Source: Tetradesmus obliquus
Lineage: Eukaryota; Chlorophyta; Chlorophyceae; Sphaeropleales; Scenedesmaceae
Direction of reading: 5' to 3'
NCBI GenBank assembly: GCA_030272155.1
Contig: CP126201.1
Coordinates: forward strand, 1,718,501-1,782,500
Length of the DNA stretch: 64,000 bases
The notes beneath the pieces were generated by a model. The model worked only from the letters and a program-made list of their open reading frames with translations. It did no database searches and had not been told where the DNA came from. The position numbers were made by a program, and so were the translations under genes. How positions within the stretch are numbered: the first letter of the stretch is position 1; the number at the start of each line of letters is the position of its first letter. Shown one piece after another: positions 14,301 through 25,700 of the stretch.

Positions 14301-17300
14301 TAGTAACTATGTGACCACGTGGCTCATGGATGGTATCTGCAGCTTCCAAGCTGTCCACCAGGCACACCAGCACCGACTAGGCAATAGCCCACCTGCAAGA
14401 GACTTGGAGTGAGTGCAGATTGCTTTACAAGGAATATGATATATGATCATGTGGCTCAAACATAATATCTCCAAGATGCAAGGTGTCCAGCAGGCACACC
14501 AGCACCTTCCCACGCAAGTAGCCGACAAGCCGTGAGTTATACATGGTTTGAAGAAGGTACTTTCAGGATAGACAAAGGAGCACATCAACTAGGCAGACAC
14601 CAACATAGCCAGCAGCTGCACAGGGCACCCACCTGGATGTGCTTGCTGTGCTTGTTTGCCCACTGCCCGATGTCATTTTTCAGCCGCAGCACCTGGTTGT
14701 GCCATTCCGCCAGCAGCGCGGGGTTGAGCCAGCTGCTGCTGTTGGGCTGGTTGGAGCGCACTAGTGGGATGAGGATGGCTGCCAGCATCTCACACAGCGC
14801 ATGGTGTACCTGTAGCAACGAGATAGATAGTATACATGCAGGAGTGGCAGCAGCAGCGGCGGCAGCCGCAGCAAGCTCAGCAACAGGTGCAGCTAGGCCA
14901 TAGCACGTGGGTGCATGAGCACAGTTGTGCAGGCAGAGCTGCCGCAAAGTCCAATGACCGCAGCCAGGTCCAGGAAACCACACACACCTTGTGCTGACAG
15001 CCCATGCAGATCAACAACTCTAGCTTGCAATAGTACTGGCCAACCAACTTTACGATAACGTGGAAAGGCTGCTATTATGCCAGACACTGGGCAAGCTAGC
15101 TCAACATAGCATGCTGAAAGTCATAAGTGAGGATGTGTGATGCGTGATGCCAGACGCACCTGGCTCTTCTTGATGGCGGCTGTGTAGTTGAGCGGGTGCG
15201 CCTTCTGCAGGAAGCGCAGCGACGCCTCCAGCTGGCTGTCATTGTCAAAGCTGAGCACGATGCCGTGCATGCCTGCAGGTGCCAAAGCAGCGACGGCAGC
15301 AGTTGCTGTCATCGTTGGTGTCAGTGCATGCAAGATCGCCTCTGGTCGTCTATCTGTCACTGCAGCTGGTCAGCACGTTGCCGTGCATGCCAGCACAAGA
15401 ACCACGGGATACACGCAGCTGCGATAGTTGGTGTGCTTGCACATGACGGCCTGCCGCCTGATGGTGTAGCACAGAGCAGCGGCCACAGAATATCAAGTAC
15501 TTCACAGACTCAGGACCTCTGCGTTGACAGTGGAGCAGGCAGCCAGGAGTATCGACACCAGCGGCTGCACTAGACCTGACGATAACATCACCGAGTCGGC
15601 AATCAGCGGCCCCTTACCTGTGCACAGCTTCAGCAGCTGCTGCCGCTGCGTGATGTGGTCTGCTGCGCGCCCGCCCAGGTCCTTGCGCACATTGAGCCGC
15701 TCCTCAAGCTTCTTCACGAATGCAGCGCCTACATCTGCCAGCTTGATGCGAGACAGCGCCCCCATGATGCAGACTACACTCACCAACCAACGCCACAATA
15801 CAGCAGCAAACACCAAGGCCTGCATCTACACCAGCAAAATGTCAGCAAAGGCGGCCCCTTACCTGTGCACAGCTTCAGCAGCTGCTGCCGCTGCGTGATG
15901 TGGTCTGCTGCGCGCCCTCCCAGGTCCTTGCGCACATTGAGCCGCTCCTCAAGCTTCTTCACAAATGCAGCGCCCACATCTGCCAGCTTGATGCGCGACA
16001 GCGCCCCCACGATGCGGCTGCTAACAAGCACCACATGCTGCCGCACCAGCGCTAGCTCCTGCGTGAATGAATGTGGTAGAACAGGATTAATGAGACACGA
16101 GGCTGCAGGGGGCACATGCTGTGAGTCGAGCACAATGCGGCTGCTGACCAGCACCACGTGCTGCCGCACCAGCGCCAGCTCCTCTCAAGAATTTGTGAAT
16201 GGATGTGACAGCAGGATAAAGGCAGCACAGATGCAGGGGACACATGCTGTCAGCTGAGCACACGTGCTTTGACTGGCATGATACTGCTGTGTTCTTTCGC
16301 ATCAGTACACGGCAGTTGCTTGCACAATATGGGGGTGCCGTACGTACGCTAGCAGCAGCATGAACATCCTGCCGGTGCCATCTTGCACGCTGAATGCTGT
16401 TGCAGAGGCGTGCTGTAGGGTGTTACCCCACAGTACAGTACAGTACAGTACAGTGTTGCGCATTGTTACATAATGCAACTTGGCTGAATGACAGCAGCAT
16501 AAGCTGCTTGCTGCTGCCTCACCTGGTGCGGGACATACTCCTCAGCATTCAGCAGCCAGCGGAAGGACACACTGCACAAAACAGAAAGGGGTGCAACAGC
16601 AGCAGCACAAAATATTAAGTTCAGCTGCTCGTCTGCCGCCATTGATACTCCGTATGTGGACTGAGCAGTGTATGTCATTGCTGGCAGGGGTTTGCAGCTG
16701 CAGGTGTGTTGCGAGCGTGCTGCGACCTGGAGTACCCCTCGCATCAATTACGTGCGAGCCAATGCTCCAGCACCTCAAGCACGCTGCTGCTGTGCTGAGC
16801 TGCTGCTGCTGCTGCTGCTGCTGCACAACGCCTGCATGCGCATGCGCTACTCACTGCTGCATGCTCTCAAAGAAGGTCTGGAAGTGCCGCTCCCGCCAGA
16901 ACTTTGGCACAAACTCGTCCAGCACCTGGTTGGCTGCCTCCAGGAACAGGATCTCCATGGCAGCCTGCGCAGGCACATACAATATGGCGGTAGGTGACAT
17001 ATCATGGGTAATCGACCTTGACAAAGTTGTCTCACAGTAAATGCTGTATTGAGGTCGATTCTGCAACTAATTGGAGGGTTTTGCATAAAGCGTTTGACCG
17101 CCTTCAGGCGCATGCACAGACCAGTTCACCGCCAAGCTTTAGCTGTCTTCTCGTCTCCTTTTCAAATTTAAGCAGCAGCAGCGGCTGCCTCGCCACCAGG
17201 TGATCACGCCGTGATGGCACTGCTGCTGCCGCCGCTCCATCTGCTGCCACGGTTGCCGCTGCTGCAGCCGCTGCGTGCGCAACCGCTGCGAGCTGCTGCG

Positions 17301-18306
17301 CTCACCCGCTTGCACACGCCCTGCACGTTGACCACATTGTTGCTGCTGAAGTTCTTCTTGATGTCCTCATTCACGTTCTGCCTCCATGCAATCAGCGCCT
17401 GCACCAGGTGGCCCAAGTGGTGCTGCGCCAGCAACCGAATGCCCTGAGCAGCATACCAGTAGGTAATCAGGGACCGGCCAAGGCACAGGGCGCATGCATG
17501 CTGCTTTGTGTCATGTGGCCTATGCCCTTGTGCGCACAGTGAGAGTTGTGAAGAACGAGCACGCGCAACAGCAAGCCAGCAACACACATGTGTTGGTGTC
17601 AGTACCAGTTCCCACAGACAGGGCATGAACTGGCTGCGCACCTGCAGGGCGCGCTCATAGCGCCAGTCTGAGGCGATGGTGGCGAGGAAGTTGTCCTGCA
17701 AGCAGATGGCAGCCAAACCACGTGCGCAGGCACTGAGAGGCCGGCGGCCAACTCAACACAACACCAGCGCACGCCAGGTGCTGGACTGCCGCTGCTACAT
17801 GGTTCACTACAATTACTAATACTAATACTAATACTAGTGGCGACTTGCCCTGTTGGCCATACGTTCCAACATGACTGCCATACGATGTGCGGAGGCACGA
17901 TGACCAGCTTGCTCGGCTGCAACAGCTCACGCTGCGTGCCAGCTGCTGCTGCAACTGCTGCTGCTGCTGCATCTGTTGCTGCGTCTTTCGCTGCTGCTGG
18001 TCAGCTGCCCCATTGGCCCTACACCGTTGGATAGCCAGGGCTGGAGAGAGCAGCTGCCGCCATGCGTGATGCTTCAGCAAGTGACAGCTGCGATTGTCCG
18101 TATGCTTGCTGGAGACCCCACTGGCACCACAACTGCTGTGTATGTAGCTGCAACTGACTGCCCTGTCACCTGGAGGCTTGGCTGTCAGCTGAAGATGCTC
18201 AAAGACTCACCTGTGGTGTTGCTGCATCTGTGAACTGCTGGGCCAAGCGTATGTACTGCTTGAGAAGCAGGTCCGCAGACGGGAGATAGCTCTGCCTGCT
18301 GCTCAT
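1..18306 (-). CDS. Furry / MOR2-PAG1-type cell morphogenesis protein (3' partial)
   Basis: Large HEAT/ARM-type scaffold of the Furry, Tao3/Mor2, MOR2-PAG1 family, which in other eukaryotes works with NDR/LATS kinases in polarised growth and cytoskeleton control. Exons on the minus strand (high to low): 18306-18211, 17695-17642, 17443-17306, 16964-16855, 16571-16523, 16058-15863, 15272-15160, 14809-14633, 14259-14144, 13602-13443, 12897-12637, 12307-12033, 11723-11579, 11286-10536, 10084-9930, 9398-9262, 8043-7893, 7128-7051, 6624-6496, 6009-5839, 5674-5332, 5128-4920, 3891-3655, 2929-2571, 2414-2223, 1801-1681, 308-65. Phases agree throughout, giving 1722 codons before the left edge. Family-like blocks include GALSRIKLADVG (exon 6), LHHALCEML-like and ANKHSKHIQVGYPLV (exons 8-9) and SLCFKCLNQLVISSLV (exon 10). 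Exon 14 carries Ser/Gln/Ala low-complexity inserts. Start chosen at the ATG in exon 1 (MSSRQSYLPSADLLLKQYIR). Many exon ends are tandemly repeated in the flanking introns. The C-terminal part is off the window. Confidence 0.88.
65..1000 (-). repeat. Tandem copies of the head of Furry exon 27
   Basis: Acceptor plus coding bases for ELTSMLEYLGVSKRICLYLA recur at about 308 (real exon), 430, 550, 672, 853 and 978, with a period of about 120 bases for the first three. Only the copy at 308-65 continues into a full exon. Confidence 0.95.
725..785. repeat. Telomere-like motif inside a Furry intron copy
   Basis: GGGTTAGGGTTTACTACTAAACCC followed by AACCTAACC and AACCCTAGG resembles degenerate plant-type TTTAGGG repeats in both orientations and could fold as a hairpin. 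It is short, and is within the array of exon 27 heads. Confidence 0.5.
1000..1760 (-). repeat. Extra copies of the 3' end of Furry exon 26
   Basis: The tail encoding IIPMLDFLASLGTHMAYQ with its donor recurs at about 1525-1460, 1300-1235 and 1060-1000, with a degenerate copy near 1180-1130; the real exon ends at 1681. The first two copies also share about 150 bases of intron (GCATGCAGGTACCACAG..., TCACAAAGTGTCAGTCTGAA). Confidence 0.92.
1740..2100 (-). repeat. Extra copies of the head of Furry exon 26, each with a CTG tract
   Basis: The head encoding ELPLEIERLWATLAA, preceded by a sense-strand (CTG)n and an acceptor, occurs three times (real exon start 1801, copies at about 1928 and 2042). 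The tracts lie at 1803-1852, 1935-1969 and 2047-2079. Confidence 0.93.
2460..3093 (-). repeat. Second copies of the heads of Furry exons 25 and 24
   Basis: Exon 25's first bases (SEALCE-type start at 2414) recur at about 2470-2505. Exon 24's head (VVSEVYALHPVKVEPHVVL, start 2929) recurs at about 3040-2975, preceded by a plus-strand (CAG)n tract at 3044-3093. Confidence 0.88.
3155..3720 (-). repeat. Copies of the 3' end of Furry exon 23
   Basis: The tail encoding CYYRDPRIAATSFQ with its donor recurs downstream of the real end (3655) at about 3575-3540, 3475-3420 and 3240-3160, in various lengths. Confidence 0.88.
3272..3420. repeat. 20-base satellite in a Furry intron
   Basis: CTGATCAATCAGACGCACTG-type units, about seven in tandem, some shortened to 15 bases. 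Each unit contains TGATCA, an inverted-repeat core. Confidence 0.9.
4020..4975 (-). repeat. Eight copies of the 3' end of Furry exon 22
   Basis: The tail encoding ELLDQAARLAMAAMLQ and its donor recurs with donors near 4024, 4142, 4258, 4378, 4508, 4624, 4770 and 4919 (the real one), at 116-148-base spacing. The copy near 4770 is the most diverged. Confidence 0.96.
6000..6265 (-). repeat. Copies of the head of Furry exon 20
   Basis: The head encoding ARKVVANIMRLVADA (start 6009) recurs at about 6148-6100 and 6265-6215 with its CGCAG acceptor. Confidence 0.9.
6570..6885 (-). repeat. Copies of the head of Furry exon 19
   Basis: VTLMAVGHASPEHYPALFE-type heads with acceptor occur at 6624 (real), about 6763 and about 6876; the outermost is short. 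Confidence 0.9.
7375..7960 (-). repeat. Five copies of the 3' end of Furry exon 17
   Basis: The tail encoding CVCPPSLWERVERAARK plus its GTGGGT donor recurs at about 7378-7440, 7496-7560, 7628-7690, 7760-7825 and 7893-7955 (real). The period is about 130 bases; intervening intron sequence (TTATTCACTCAAGCCTCAAA) is conserved between some copies. Confidence 0.96.
7980..8435 (-). repeat. Four copies of the head of Furry exon 17 with CTG tracts
   Basis: The head encoding YLSRDSSGRLTIPAESADG follows a sense-strand (CTG)n-CTGCAG acceptor at 8043 (real), 8149, 8272 and 8421. The CAG tracts (plus strand) at 8044-8076, 8150-8201 and 8273-8345 differ in length. Both ends of this one exon are therefore multiplied. 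Confidence 0.96.
8655..9325 (-). repeat. Five copies of the 3' end of Furry exon 16
   Basis: The tail encoding HMCPVSMGVAYMEMLHKLAR with its GTGAGG donor recurs at about 8660-8728, 8786-8852, 8912-8970, 9139-9205 and 9262-9325 (real). Intron spacers of about 55-160 bases differ more than the exon parts. Confidence 0.95.
9785..10335 (-). repeat. Copies of both ends of Furry exon 15
   Basis: The head (GQLETPDAGVTYV, start 10084) recurs at about 10200-10140 and 10330-10285. The tail (DWSDLWRDTKHVPLDVTLQ, end 9930) recurs at about 9855-9790 with a GTACGG donor. Confidence 0.9.
12280..13345 (-). repeat. Copies of exon ends around Furry exons 10-12
   Basis: Exon 12's head (12307) recurs at about 12431. 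Exon 11's head (DFVSDVADLSPEYC, start 12897) recurs at about 13018, 13136 and 13255, with 118-121-base spacing. Exon 10's tail (ARKGGISLAEQQ, end 13443) recurs at about 13345-13295. Confidence 0.9.
13675..14530 (-). repeat. Copies of exon ends around Furry exons 9-10
   Basis: Exon 10's head (SLCFKCLNQLVISS, start 13602) recurs at about 13723-13680. Exon 9's tail (MADFLTKQMKNKEYR, end 14144) recurs at about 14065-14020. Exon 9's head (GYPLVTVLVCLVD, start 14259) has degenerate copies near 14392 and 14525. Confidence 0.88.
15615..16190 (-). repeat. Copies of both halves of Furry exon 6
   Basis: The complete exon is 16058-15863. Its first half (ELALVRQHVVLVSSRIV) occurs again at about 16181-16130, and its second half with the donor (GALSRIKLADVGAAFVKK to KLCTG) at about 15767-15619. 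Second-half copies are nearly identical. Confidence 0.93.
16428..16455. repeat. (ACAGT)n microsatellite
   Basis: Five to six ACAGT units in a Furry intron. Confidence 0.85.
17808..17838. repeat. (ACTAAT)n microsatellite
   Basis: About five units of ACTAAT in Furry intron 1. Since the gene is on the minus strand, the sense unit is ATTAGT. Confidence 0.85.
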
Positions 18307-19124
18307 CTGTCATCACTGCTGCTCCTGCTGCCGTTGGTGTACAGCTGCTTGAAAGGCTGCTGCCTGTTACAATACATGGGTCGCCATGGCTCTGCTTGTG
18401 CTGTCCATACTGCTGTTGCTGCAACACCTGGCATCGCAGTTGCACACACAGCACATTGCACAACAACATCAAAGGCGGCAGAAGCATGACTTGGAGCTAT
18501 GGTGTAGATAGAAACTGCACTGCACATATAAACACACATCTACTAATAGTACAAGCGGTGCAGCTGGTCATGCATGCACAGTGGCTGGGGCTCAACACAG
18601 GGCAGTGCTGTACTGCAGCAGCAGCAGTGCAGGGCTTGTTGGTTGAGGTGCCACCTGGGCTGGTCCGGCCTCTCACGCACCAGGGCATCACCAATTGAAA
18701 CGATCCTTAGATTTTTGAGCTTATAAGCACGGTTGTGGCTGCTTGGGATGGCGTCAGACGAGAGCAGCTGAACAACCCCACTATATGTGCAGCCGTGTGT
18801 GCATCTGCGCAATGATCAATGACTTCTGAAGTCAAAGAGCAACAAATTCATTGTGAGCAAACGGCATCTGCAGCAAGGTTCGGCACACGTAACACTTGAT
18901 AACACTGCAAAAACTCAGTGCTCCTCTTACGTACGCACGGACTAACTGGATGTTGCTTAAGACTTCAGCCAACCTGATAAATTTCCGTAAGAGCTTGCTG
19001 TCACGTCACCATGCTGCACGTTCAAACGTGCAACGATGACAGCCGATGCTAGTCAAAAAACACTGCCGGCAAAAACTACGAAAAGCTGGAACTGTATCAC
19101 AAGTAACTGATCTAAAGCTTCAAG
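18307..19124. promoter_or_regulatory. Divergent intergenic region between Furry and IFT172
   Basis: About 0.8 kb separates the start codons of two genes transcribed in opposite directions, so both 5' UTRs and promoters must lie here. No convincing TATA box or named motif was found. The IFT172-proximal part (18830-19120) is more AT-rich than its surroundings and free of triplet repeats. Short ORFs in it have no family resemblance. Bidirectional promoter function is inferred from layout alone. Confidence 0.5.
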
Positions 19125-22100
19125 ATGCACCTTACACACGTCCAGACTATTCTGCAGCCAGGTGATGGCATCCACAAAGTCAGCTCGCTGGCTTGGGCTC
19201 CAAACAAGTACGTGACCTTCTTGAACTGCTTTAATCAGCTGTATAGAGCACACATATCATCTTCGCACATGCCTGCAGCCTTGCAACGCATGCTGTGCTG
19301 TAACAGCTGTGCCTCAGGCTGGGCAGGGAAGGGCACTGCTGTCATCAAACCACTTCTTCATGCTGCTACTGCAGCAGCAAGCTGGCAGCTGCAACTGCTG
19401 ACAAAGTGGTGCACCTCTTTGATGAGAACGGAGACAAGCGAGACAAGTTCAAAACCAAGGCAGCAGATCCAAATGGGCCGGGCGCTTACCTGGTCAGGGG
19501 CATGGCGTTCTCGCCAGACTCAACCAAGCTGGCGATTGCACAGAGTGACAACATAGTGTTTGTGTACAGGTACATGTAGATGCCTGTATCCTGTTGTTGC
19601 AGGCTCTGATGAAAGCTACGAGCAGCAGCCTTGATTTCAAGGAAGCGGCTGCCAAGCCAGAAGATGTACAGCTCGCAAACAGTGTCTTGCAGGCAGCAGT
19701 CCTGGAAGCACAACAAGCCGGCAGCTGCTTGTGTGATGGCAGACCATGCAGATAAACTAGTATTTTCATGCACATGCTGTCCTGTCACCCCTTCCTGCAG
19801 ACTGGGAGCAGACTGGACCGAGAAGAAGAGCATTTGCAACAAGTTTGTGCAGTCGGGCCCAGTCACCTGCATCTGCTGGCCAGCACAGCACCACAATGAG
19901 GTTGTGTTTGGCCTGGCAGATGGCAAGGTCAAACTTGGCATGCTCAAAACCAACAAGACTTACAACATGTACGCTCACCCAGAGGGTAGCTATGTTGTGT
20001 CTGTAGCAGCCAGCAGCAGCGGCGGTGCGGTCATATCCGGACATATTGATGGCAGCATCTACAAGTTCACCTTCCCACACCAGGAGGGAGGACAAGGGCT
20101 GGGCCACAGCAAGCTGCTGCAGCACTCCTGCACACCATATGCGCTGGCGTGGGGCTCCAGCATTTGTGTCGCTGGCAACGACAGCAGGGTGAGCGGCGCA
20201 CAGCTGCAGATGCCTTCATAATTCTTGCAGGAGGAATGCTTTGCATCTAGTGTGCATGCAACCTACTCATCTTGCATCCTACATGCACCTCACAAACTAA
20301 ATGTCCTTTGTGTGTTGCACCTGATGCGGTGTGCTGTTGCTGCAGGTGGTGTTCTATTATGCAAACGGCAGGGAGCAGCAGGCGTTTGATTACAGCAGCG
20401 ATCCAGAGGCACGCGACTTCAGCAGCTGCTGCTTCAACCCAAGCGGGGACACCGCAGTTGTGGGCGCATTCAGCAGGTTCTATGTATACAGCCTGAACAG
20501 CAGCAGGGGCACCTGGGAGCAAGTTGCTGTGAAGCAGGTGCGTCATAGCAGGCGCATAGATGGCCAACAGTGCTGGCATTGTCCACAGCCATCGGTGCTG
20601 GCAGAGCAAACGTGCCTGGTGAATGTTGACGGCAATGCGAGCTGCAAGCACCAGAAGCAACCTGCAGCTGTCAAGGCTTAGCCGCAAGCTTGCTTTCACT
20701 GCTCTCAGAGCACCGCAACTTGCAGCGAGCATCTCAACACGCGGCTGGCTGCTGCACCAAATTGCAGGTGGACAACTTCTACACCACCACCAGTGTCTCC
20801 TGGAAGCCAGACGGCAGCAAGTTGGCAGTGGGCGGCCTGACTGGGACAGTGGATGTGTATGACGCATGCTTGAGGAGATACAAGTGAGAGATGCACAGTT
20901 GCTCCTGCTCTGCAGTTGAGCAATGCAGTCAGGGCGCAGCAGCAGCTTGTACAGCAACTGCATTCCGGTTTCACAATTTTGTGAGATGGTAATTGTGTCT
21001 ACACTATTCAATGAAAGCAAGTCGCCGCAATTTGTTGCAGACACCATGCCGCCGGCAGGATGCATGTTGAACTACATGACCATGTTGGCTTTGCTGGTTT
21101 GAATTGCTGGAGTTCTTTGCCCTGTCACAGGTACAAGGGGAAGTTTGAGTTCACGTATGTCAGCAAGACAGCGGTCATTGTCAAGACGCTGGCAACAGGC
21201 AGCCGCACTGTGCTAAAGTCAGGTGAGCTTGAGCGCAGAGTGTGAGCCACATCCCGCACTCTGCTGCGTGGCTTCGTATACTAGGCCCGCTGTCCCATGT
21301 GCACACCAGGCAAGTGTGATCTGTATCAACCAACAAACAAGTGCAGTGCGGTTGTATATTCAGCAGCTGCTGCTGCTGCGTGATTATGCAGTGTACGGCT
21401 ACGAGATTGAGAAGATCAACGTGTACCAGGACCGCTTCAATGTGGGCCGTACACAGGCCACGCTGCTGCTGGGTGACCTGGAGAGCTGCAGGCTGAGTGA
21501 GATCCCCTGGGAGAGTGACCTCAGCGAGAAGTTCTACTTTGAGCATGAGAAGGTAGGCACAGAAGCAGCTGGGATGCTGTGTGTCGCGTGTTGGTCCACT
21601 GCTTGCTGCAGCTGTGCTCTGATTGCGTCAAGTTTCTGATTGCATTTTGCAGATTCCTTTTCTTTTGTTTACTGCAGTGATACACAGTCCAGCAACTGCA
21701 GAGCTGACTGAATCATTTGATGCTGTGTTGCAGATGTGCCTGCTGTTCCGTGCTGGCGAGCTGTCGGTCATCGAGTACGGCACCAACGAGGTGCTGGCAG
21801 TGTGCAGGACAGAGCACATGAGCCCATTTCTGCTCAGTGTGGCGGCAGTGGAGCCGCGCGGCACTGCTGCAGCCGCCAAGCGTGTGGCATACCTTGTAGA
21901 TCTGCAGACAATCAGGGTGCTGGATCTGCTGTCTGGGGCAAGCACACTCGCCACTGTCAGCCACGACTGCAGGATAGACTGGCTGGTGAGGGGCAGGCTG
22001 GCAAATGGATTTAAAGACGTGCAATAGCGGCTGATATCTCGAACATTTCTTTCCTGGCATGCATCAGCTCCTAGCAGCTGCCTGGTGAAAAAACAACTTC

Positions 22101-22730
22101 AGAACACACCGCAGGTGATCGATCAACAGTAGCATGTCGCCAGCCCAACAAAGGCTGCAGGGTTGCAGGGTCCTGCAAGCAGCTACACACCAAACTTTTG
22201 TCTTACACCTGACCCTGCTGCCTGCATGGCTGCCTTGCTGTTACCACAGGAGCTGAACCTGCGCGGCAGCCACCTGCTGTTTCGTGACAAGCGCCACCAG
22301 CTGCACGTGTATGACCTGGCAGCGCAGACCCGCAGCAGCCTGCTGGACTTCTGCCAGTATGTGCAGTGGGTGCCAGGCAGCGATGTGGTGGTGGCGCAGA
22401 GCAGGTCCAACTTGTGTGTGTGGTACAGCGTGAAGAACCCAGACAGGTGGGTTTGGGGTGGGGGGTTGAGCAGCACGCAGGCATCTTGCATGGCAACTAC
22501 TTCACTTATAGCAGCTGCCGCATACGTGCAAGATGATCAGGGCAGTGTGGGCTTGCTGGAGCTTCGACTGTCCAGCTTGCAGCACATGCACCTGGCAAGC
22601 AACCCATAGCAGTGCGAACAAGCTGCCTCACATTGTCTGAATCTGGAGAACCTGAAATAGTCCCAACCCTAAAGCATTGCGCAAACACAGTGCACAGTAC
22701 ATCATTGCTGCATGTCCTGCACCGCTGCTG

Positions 22731-22794
<64 letters not shown>

Positions 22795-25700
22795 GGGCAT
22801 TATGCCGTGCAGGGTGACAATGATTGCCATCAAGGGTGACGTGGAGGGCATCCAGCGCAGCCCGGGCCGCACTGAAGTGCTGGTGGACGAGGGCATTGCC
22901 AGCAGCAGTTACACGCTGGATGAGGCACTCATCGACTTCGGCTCGGCGCTTGATGACCTGGTGAGCACCTGGAACTGTAATGTGCATGGTTCAGGCGGCG
23001 GAGTGCATGCAATGCACCGCCTCACTGCCCAAATCGTGTCAAAATACAAACAAGTGGCCTGCATCTTGGCGCACCACCACCACCACCTGCCTGCTCTGCA
23101 GGACCTGCAGCGCGCACTCGCCACACTTGAGCCGCTGGAGTTGACGCCAGAGACGGAGGCGCAGTGGGCGCAGCTGGCAGGCGCCGCGCTTGAGCAAGAG
23201 GCGCTGGCAGTGGCTGAGCGCTGCTACGCAGCGCTTGGTGATGTGGCAAAGGCGCGGTTCCTGCACAAGGTGCGAGGGAGCAGCAGCAGCGTTTTGCGGC
23301 TTGTTGTAGTGTTGTCTTGCAGCGCTCGTGATGCAGTGCCGGGTGATGTGGCGAAGGAGCGATTCCTGTGCAACGGTGCGCGGATGCAGGCAGCAGCAGT
23401 GTGCCAAGGCGTTGTTTTGCTGGCTGCAGCACAACTGTACAACAACTTGGTGACATTGAATAGCAAGCTGCGTGAGCTTGCAGTGAGCACCTGGCGCTGT
23501 AACAATGATTTTTCTTATGTACTTTGCCGCTGCATACAAATTATGATGCTGCTGCGCGTGCAGCTGGCCAAGGCAGCTGCTGGTGCACCGCCAGGGCAGC
23601 TGCCAGCACACGTGCGCGCACAGCTGGCGCTACTGTCCAAGCAATGGCCTGCTGCTGAGGCGTTGCTGCTGGCCCAGGGCCAGGTGGACGAAGCGATAGC
23701 AGCCTACCAGCAGGCACACAGGTGATTCACAGAGGCCAGACAGCCCGTGTTGCATTTCAGACAGATGCCGATGAAACACTGTTTTTATTGTCTGCCGTGT
23801 GCTGCGTTCTGAAGTTGTTTGCTTCAGCCTTTATTGCATGCATGCACCCCAACCCATCAGCGGTGCAGCTGATGCCCTGTTCTTACCCATATCTGTTGGT
23901 CAGTTTAGTTACTTGTGGGTCGTGGCACTCATACCTGCTGGACATGCTCTTACCCATATCTTTTGGGCCTGCTCAGGTGGGATGACGCCATCAGGGTGGC
24001 CTGCTTGGGCCTGATCTAGAGACTACATTCAACCCCGCCCATGTGATGTACTGCTAGTGCCACTGGCCTCGTTCAACAAGTGTGTTGTGTGATGGCAGGT
24101 GGGATGACGCCATCAGGGTGGCCGACACCTCACGCCACCCACAGACGGAGGAGCTGCGGCGCGCACATTACCAGTGGCTGCTGCAGACCTCACAAGAGGA
24201 CAAGGCGGTGAGTGCTGATTTGTGGCGCTGCCCTGAGCTAGATTTGTGACGCACCTGGGCCTGATCTGACTTTCTTGATCGCAGCACAATCTGAACAGCA
24301 TTGGTTTATTTGATAACAGCCGAGCTTGAAGCTGGCCTCTAGTGCATTCATTAAACGCCTCTAGTGCATTCATAACAAGCCATTAAAAGCCGATGTGCTG
24401 CTCTGTTTGTAGAGACATACATCACGTGTGTTCTCTGGTTTCACGGTCGTGAGTCTGCTTCTAATAACAAATGTAACTGTGTACTCTGGCACCATGGCTG
24501 CAGGCGTCTGTGAAGGAGCGCGAGGGGGACTACCTGGCAGCCATCAGCCTTTACCTCAAGGGCGGCCTGCCAGCAAGAGCAGCACAGGTACAACATTTGG
24601 CATGCATGTAGCCAGTGTACTTAGTGCAGCCCGCTGCTGCTGCTTTGCGGTACCACCTGCTGCAGCGCCAGTAGCTTTGTTCCAGAAACTGCCAGCAATT
24701 ATCACAAAGCAAGCCCTGCCTGTGAAGGCCTAGGCTAACCACGTGCATGTACTGCCAAGCGTTGAATCGTGCTGTTTGGCTGTGCACTCATTGCTTCATC
24801 TGCATCCACTAATGCAGGTGATCATCAGCCATGGCGGCTCATACGATCCTGCACTGCTGGACTCCATAGCTGCCTCGCTCACCAAGGCAGGGTTGCAGGA
24901 GCGCTGCGGGGACCTCTACCAGCACCTCAACAGGCAGCAGGAGGCACTGCAGGCGTATCGCAAGGGCCATGCTTACAGGTATGCATACTTGGGCTGATAT
25001 TACTGTATCTGCTGCAAACCAGACACTCACCGGGTCGGGCCATCCATCAATAGCAGTGGCGTGTAAATGCATGGTTGTGCAGCTATCAGCATTTTGGTGG
25101 CAGCAGCATTGCTTTGCTCGTAAGATGCATGTCAAGGCATTTCCTGGGTTTGGTGCCTGCATGCCAAGGTTGGTGCTGCTGCATGATTGTGGTGTTCTGC
25201 AGGAAAGCTGTTGAGCTGGCTCGCGTGGTGAGCCCTGCGTCAGTCATAACGCTCGAGGAGGAGTGGGGCGACTGGCTGGCGAGCCAGAAGCAGATGGATG
25301 CAGCCATTAACCACTTCATCGAGGCAGGCAGCACACTCAAGGCCATTGAAGCAGCCATTGCAGCGCGGCAGTTCACCAAAGCAGCAGGTATGCCTGATGC
25401 CAATGCCTTGTACAACTGCATGTGATCTTTAGCTTGTGCCTGTGGGTGGCTGACTGCACTAGGTTTGCAACTCTCCTGTATTGTTCATTGTGCACAGCCT
25501 CACCTACTGGCAGCAGCAGCAGCGCCTCCGTGCATCTGTCTTCGTTATTTATTCTGAAAACCGCTGCTGTGCCCTGCTGCAGGAATTGTCGATTTCCTGG
25601 AGCCAGGAAAAGCCCAGCCATACTACCGCCGCATTGGGCAGCACTATGAGGAGTCAAACAATAGGCAAGCAGCACGACAGCCTGGTTCCGGGGCACTGGT

